DNA from: Microcaldota archaeon
GTDB taxonomy: Archaea; Micrarchaeota; Micrarchaeia; Anstonellales; Bilamarchaeaceae
NCBI GenBank assembly: GCA_018813445.1
Contig: JAHJBR010000087.1
Location: 1-9,926, forward strand
Reading direction: 5' to 3'
DNA length: 9,926 bases
Within the stretch, counting starts at the first letter, position 1. Every line of letters starts with the position of its first letter. The notes below the pieces were generated by a model. The model did no database searches. It saw only the letters and a program-made list of their open reading frames with translations, and was not told the DNA's origin. Shown here piece after piece: positions 6,917 to 9,926 of this stretch. The position numbers were made by a program, and so were the translations under genes.

Positions 6917-6926
6917 TTTATAATTA
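6917..6926 (+). promoter_or_regulatory. TATA box of the ACT-domain/UPF0210 operon
   Basis: TTTATAATTA is centred about 33 nt before the ATG at 6954, predicting a leader of about 8 nt. It lies back to back with the permease promoter; the whole divergent region is 96 bp, so one regulator bound here could affect both operons. Confidence 0.5.
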
Positions 6927-6953
6927 TTTCAGAATATATCTACTTGTGGGATT

Positions 6954-7235
6954 ATGCTAGAAAAAGAATTAGTAGTACTTACTGCTTTCGGAAAAGACAA
7001 AACAGGCCTTGTCGCAGGAATCACTAAAATATTAGCAGAAAATAAAGTAAATATAGAAGATCTTTCCCAAACAATTATGCAGGACATGTTTGCAATGCTC
7101 ATGCTTTTGGATATTTCAGAATCAGGAATAGACTTTGAAACATTACAGAAAAAATTAGATGAAGAAGGAAACAAACTCGGTTTGCAAGTGAAAATTCAGC
7201 ACAAAAATATTTTCGAAAGCATGCATAGGGTGTAA
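6954..7235 (+). CDS. ACT-domain protein, UPF0237 type
   Basis: This 93-residue protein consists almost entirely of one ACT domain, the beta-alpha-beta-beta-alpha-beta fold that often binds amino acids and dimerises. The start ELVVLTAFGKDKTGLVAGIT (residues 5-24) has the usual first strand followed by the D-x-x-G-L-V ligand-turn; IEDLSQTIMQDMFAMLMLLDI gives the second and third strands, and the second helix follows at about 61-75. This matches the short UPF0237 proteins related to the ACT part of the glycine-cleavage regulator GcvR. It has no enzymatic or DNA-binding domain. It precedes the UPF0210 gene by 22 bp. The same pairing occurs in many bacteria and archaea, for instance as neighbouring genes in streptococci, so the two products probably act together, the ACT protein perhaps as a ligand-sensing partner. 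The actual ligand is not known. Confidence 0.9.
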   Translation: MLEKELVVLTAFGKDKTGLVAGITKILAENKVNIEDLSQTIMQDMFAMLMLLDISESGIDFETLQKKLDEEGNKLGLQVKIQHKNIFESMHRV

Positions 7236-7257
7236 TCTAATTATTTAGGTAGTATAA

Positions 7258-8646
7258 ATGAGATTCTCCATTGAAGAAATCCTTGAAACAATAAACATGG
7301 TAAGCAAAGAAAACCTAGACATACGAGCAGTAACCATGGGAATCAACTTACAAGATTGCGCATCCCCTTATCCAGAAGAGCTTTGCACCAATATTCGGGA
7401 AAAAATATATTCAGTTGCAAAAAACCTTGTTCCAGAAGCTGAAAAACTAGAAAGAAAATATGGAATCCCAATAGTCAATAAACGCATCTCATTAACTCCA
7501 ATTTCAACAGTAATTGCCCCCGCCGTGCGCGGCCTGGAAAAAGAACATGCAATCGACATTGCAGTAAAAGTTGCAAAAACTTTAGACTCAATAGGTGCAG
7601 ACCTGAAATTCGATTTGATTGGAGGATATTCCGCAATGGTGCAGAGAAACATTTCCTATTCTGATGAAGTACTTATAGAATCTCTTCCCCGCGCGCTTTC
7701 AGAAACCAAAAGAGTATGTTCTTCGATAAATGTAGGAACAACCATTTCAGGAATAAATCTAGATGCAATAAACCTAATCGCAAAAAAACTGAAGGAAACT
7801 GCAGAGGCAACAAAAATTCAGAAAGGATTTGGATGCGCAAAATTCGTAGTCTTGTGCAACGCACCTGAGGATATTCCTTTTGTTGCAGGAGCATTTCACG
7901 GGTACAGTGGAGGAGAAAGCACAATAAATATAGGAATTTCTGGTCCAGGAGTCGTAAAAACAGCAGTGCAATCTCTCAAGCAAGGAGCAACTGTTGTGGA
8001 AGTTGCAGAATGCATAAAACGCACAACATTCAAAATCACGCGCGCAGGAGAATTGATCGGAAAAGAAATAGCGAAAAACCTGAATACATCAATGGGGGCA
8101 GTGGATCTTTCCCTAGCACCCACTCCTAAAACCACTGATTCAGTTGCTGAGATTCTAGAAGAAATAGGTTTAGAGCAAACAGGTGCGCATGGAAGCACAG
8201 CTGTTCTTTATCTTCTCACAAATGCAGTGAAAACCGGAGGCGCAATGGCCACAAGCAGAGTGGGCGGTTACTCAGGCGCATTCATTCCAGTAAGCGAAGA
8301 TACAAAAATGAATGAAGCAGTGAAATGCGGCGCACTTTCAATTGATAAATTGGAAGCAATGACTGCTGTTTGCTCTTTGGGTTTAGATATGATTGCAATT
8401 CCAGGAGATACTGAATGGGAAGTAATAGCTGCAATAATGGCTGATGAAATGGCCATAGGAGTAATGAACAACAAATGCACAGGTGTACGTTTAATCCCTG
8501 TTCCTGAAGGAAAAGAAGGACAAGATGTTGATTTCGGCGGCTTGTTTGGAAAAGCAACCATAATTCGTTTGAATAAAAAAAGCCCTGCAAAATTCGTAAG
8601 AAGAGGAGGAAGGATTCCAGCACCTTTACATAGTATAAGGAACTAA
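7258..8646 (+). CDS. UPF0210 family protein (DUF711, PFL-like)
   Basis: This 462-residue protein is close to the family's usual length of about 450. Family-typical stretches are the N-terminal RAVTMGINLQDC (23-34), ISLTPISTVIAP (77-88), FDLIGGYSAMVQRN (118-131), and the glycine-rich block GAFHGYSGGES (211-221) followed by INIGISGPGVV. Databases group it with the pyruvate formate-lyase-like fold, but it lacks a recognisable glycyl-radical motif at the C-terminus, so lyase activity should not be assumed. Its role is unknown across the family. Translation is helped at most by a weak AGGT 7 nt before the ATG; it is cotranscribed with the ACT gene. The C-terminal end (KFVRRGGRIPAPLHSIRN) is also family-like, and the protein looks complete. 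It is soluble, with no signal peptide. Confidence 0.93.
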   Translation: MRFSIEEILETINMVSKENLDIRAVTMGINLQDCASPYPEELCTNIREKIYSVAKNLVPEAEKLERKYGIPIVNKRISLTPISTVIAPAVRGLEKEHAIDIAVKVAKTLDSIGADLKFDLIGGYSAMVQRNISYSDEVLIESLPRALSETKRVCSSINVGTTISGINLDAINLIAKKLKETAEATKIQKGFGCAKFVVLCNAPEDIPFVAGAFHGYSGGESTINIGISGPGVVKTAVQSLKQGATVVEVAECIKRTTFKITRAGELIGKEIAKNLNTSMGAVDLSLAPTPKTTDSVAEILEEIGLEQTGAHGSTAVLYLLTNAVKTGGAMATSRVGGYSGAFIPVSEDTKMNEAVKCGALSIDKLEAMTAVCSLGLDMIAIPGDTEWEVIAAIMADEMAIGVMNNKCTGVRLIPVPEGKEGQDVDFGGLFGKATIIRLNKKSPAKFVRRGGRIPAPLHSIRN

Positions 8647-8669
8647 TCTTAGAAATTTCCATTGTCGCA

Positions 8670-8698
8670 GTTTATAAACTAACATTATTTATAAATAT
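8670..8698 (+). promoter_or_regulatory. Two tandem TATA boxes before the AAA ATPase gene
   Basis: GTTTATAAAC (8670-8679) is a perfect palindrome, and TTATTTATAAATATT follows about 18 bp later. The second would start transcription near 8719, giving a leader of about 20 nt that contains GTGAT (8731-8735), which could pair with the 16S 3' end. The first would start about 18 nt earlier. Two start points are possible. Confidence 0.55.
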
Positions 8699-8739
8699 TC
8701 TCACACAATTAATTATAGAACTTCTTAAAAGTGATGCTC

Positions 8740-9926
8740 ATGGCTTTAGCTGGAAAAACAACTCCGGGTGTTTCAAGTGGTGGCTCTAATAAAGCCGCTA
8801 TTCCAACTCCAAAAAATATCGCTCCTAATAGTTTAATCGTGGTTCCAACTGCTCCTTACAGAAGATACGCTGGTCCTTTGATCGCAAAATTAGAAAAATA
8901 CAAAGCGCTTGTAGATTCAAAAAAACTAGATGATCCGCTTGCAAAAAAGCTTTTTGGAGGAGAACTTCTAATTGGCCCTCCAGGAACGAGTAAAACCCAT
9001 TTTGCAAAATACATTGCACAAGAAACAGGTGCAGCATATTTCAGTGTTCCTGCATTAACTGGTCCAGAAGAAGTCACATTCCTATTCATGCAGGCAAGAG
9101 AAGCAGCTAAAAATGGGCCAGTAATAATTATGATTAATGAAATAGAATGTGTAGGAAAAAGAGAAGGCGGAATGCTTCCTCAACATCAGATGTATACTCT
9201 TTCCACTCTTCTAAGCGAACTCGAAGATCCAAGAAACATAGGAGTATTCGTTTTTTTCACAAGCAATGCACCTGAACTAATAGACCTTGCAATTCGCAGG
9301 CCTCCGCGCACAGTTGGAGAAATATTCTTTGCTCCTCCAACCTGGAAAGAAAGAAGAGAAATGTTTATAGAAGAGCTGAAATCCAGCGGAATGAAATGCC
9401 CGGATGAAGTAATAGAATACGCGCTCTCCCTTACTCCAGGATATGTTCCAGGAGATATTTTTGGAACAGCCCAGAAAATGATTGAATCAGCAATCTTCCA
9501 TAAAAGAAATCATTTTGAAAAACAGGATGTGGATTTTGCAAAAGAGCTTGTGAAGCCTTCCGCAATGCGCGACCTTCCTTGGGTAGAACCTCAAATAAGA
9601 ATGCAACACTTAACTGGAAATTATATCCTTTCTGCAAAGGATATGCTCACTCGCTTGGGAACAAGAATAGACAATGGAATGCGCCTAATCATTTATGGTC
9701 CAACTGGATGCGGAAAGACCAGCATATGCGAAGCCCTTGCAGGAGAATTCGGATATAACTTAGTAATCTTTGATGCTTCAGACATAGTCACAAAATGGGT
9801 GGGTGAACCAGGAAAGATAATAGGTAGAATCCTAGATCATTCCAAAACATTCGCCCCTTGCGTAATCGTAATTGATCAGTCAGAAGGAGTTATTGCCCCT
9901 GAAAATCCATATTCTTCTGAATGGAC
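8740..9926 (+). CDS. Tandem AAA ATPase, Cdc48-like, with altered Walker motifs (3' end outside window)
   Basis: At least 395 residues are visible and the frame is open to the right edge. Numbering is from the ATG at 8740, preferred because GTGAT sits just upstream; an in-frame ATG at 8734 would add two residues. After about 45 low-complexity residues come two AAA modules. D1 has Walker A GPPGTSKT (79-86), Walker B IIMINE with Asn133 in place of Asp, sensor-1 in FTSN, and one Arg finger kept (Arg190 in RPPR) while the second position is Gly193. D2 has an intact Walker A GPTGCGKT (320-327), pore loop KWVGE (352-356), and Walker B IVIDQ with Gln380 in place of catalytic Glu. The double-psi-barrel N domain of Cdc48 is absent. 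Cdc48 proteins unfold substrates as hexamers; this one may bind ATP but hydrolyse it poorly. Confidence 0.88.
   Translation, partial: MALAGKTTPGVSSGGSNKAAIPTPKNIAPNSLIVVPTAPYRRYAGPLIAKLEKYKALVDSKKLDDPLAKKLFGGELLIGPPGTSKTHFAKYIAQETGAAYFSVPALTGPEEVTFLFMQAREAAKNGPVIIMINEIECVGKREGGMLPQHQMYTLSTLLSELEDPRNIGVFVFFTSNAPELIDLAIRRPPRTVGEIFFAPPTWKERREMFIEELKSSGMKCPDEVIEYALSLTPGYVPGDIFGTAQKMIESAIFHKRNHFEKQDVDFAKELVKPSAMRDLPWVEPQIRMQHLTGNYILSAKDMLTRLGTRIDNGMRLIIYGPTGCGKTSICEALAGEFGYNLVIFDASDIVTKWVGEPGKIIGRILDHSKTFAPCVIVIDQSEGVIAPENPYSSEW

Noticed and set aside
7368..9637. Several minus-strand frames of 68-126 aa opposite the UPF0210 and AAA genes
   Set aside because: They are antisense shadows of strongly supported genes, rich in Ser/Leu/Phe from reversed codons, with no motifs.

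Overview
The window looks archaeal. The evidence is an archaeal-type 23S rRNA sequence, TATA boxes centred about 22-33 nt before several start codons with little room for a 5' leader, few strong Shine-Dalgarno sites, and a Cdc48-like tandem AAA ATPase. The AT-rich, compact layout, with the 23S gene apparently not preceded by a 16S gene, would fit a reduced lineage such as one of the DPANN groups. That placement is inference.

Layout. Positions 1-1774 hold the 5' part of a 23S rRNA gene on the minus strand; it runs off the left edge. Upstream of it is about 500 bp without a gene, which I read as the pre-rRNA promoter and a structured leader. A divergent GNAT acetyltransferase follows (2304-2831). 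Next come three small cysteine-rich ORFs in a row on the plus strand (2880-3053, 3071-3427, 3492-3905). The two larger ones share a motif and look like diverged relatives. I could assign no function to them. At 3945-4445 is a free-standing copy of the domain normally found at the C-terminus of nitrate/sulfonate-type ABC ATPases (AAA_assoc_C). It points tail-to-tail at a minus-strand operon that encodes a fused two-domain ABC permease (5238-6857) and its ATPase (4485-5228), which lacks that domain. No substrate-binding protein is visible.

From a divergent promoter region at about 6858-6953, the plus strand carries the widely conserved but uncharacterised pair of an ACT-domain protein (UPF0237 type) and a UPF0210/DUF711 protein. 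The window ends inside a tandem AAA ATPase (8740 to the right edge). It lacks a Cdc48 N domain and has non-consensus residues in both Walker B motifs: Asp to Asn in D1, Glu to Gln in D2.

How the genes relate. The ABC operon plus the orphan C-terminal domain probably form one importer of unknown substrate. The ACT and UPF0210 proteins probably work together, with the ACT domain possibly sensing a small ligand. The cysteine-rich trio and the degenerate AAA protein are the parts least explained by known families.
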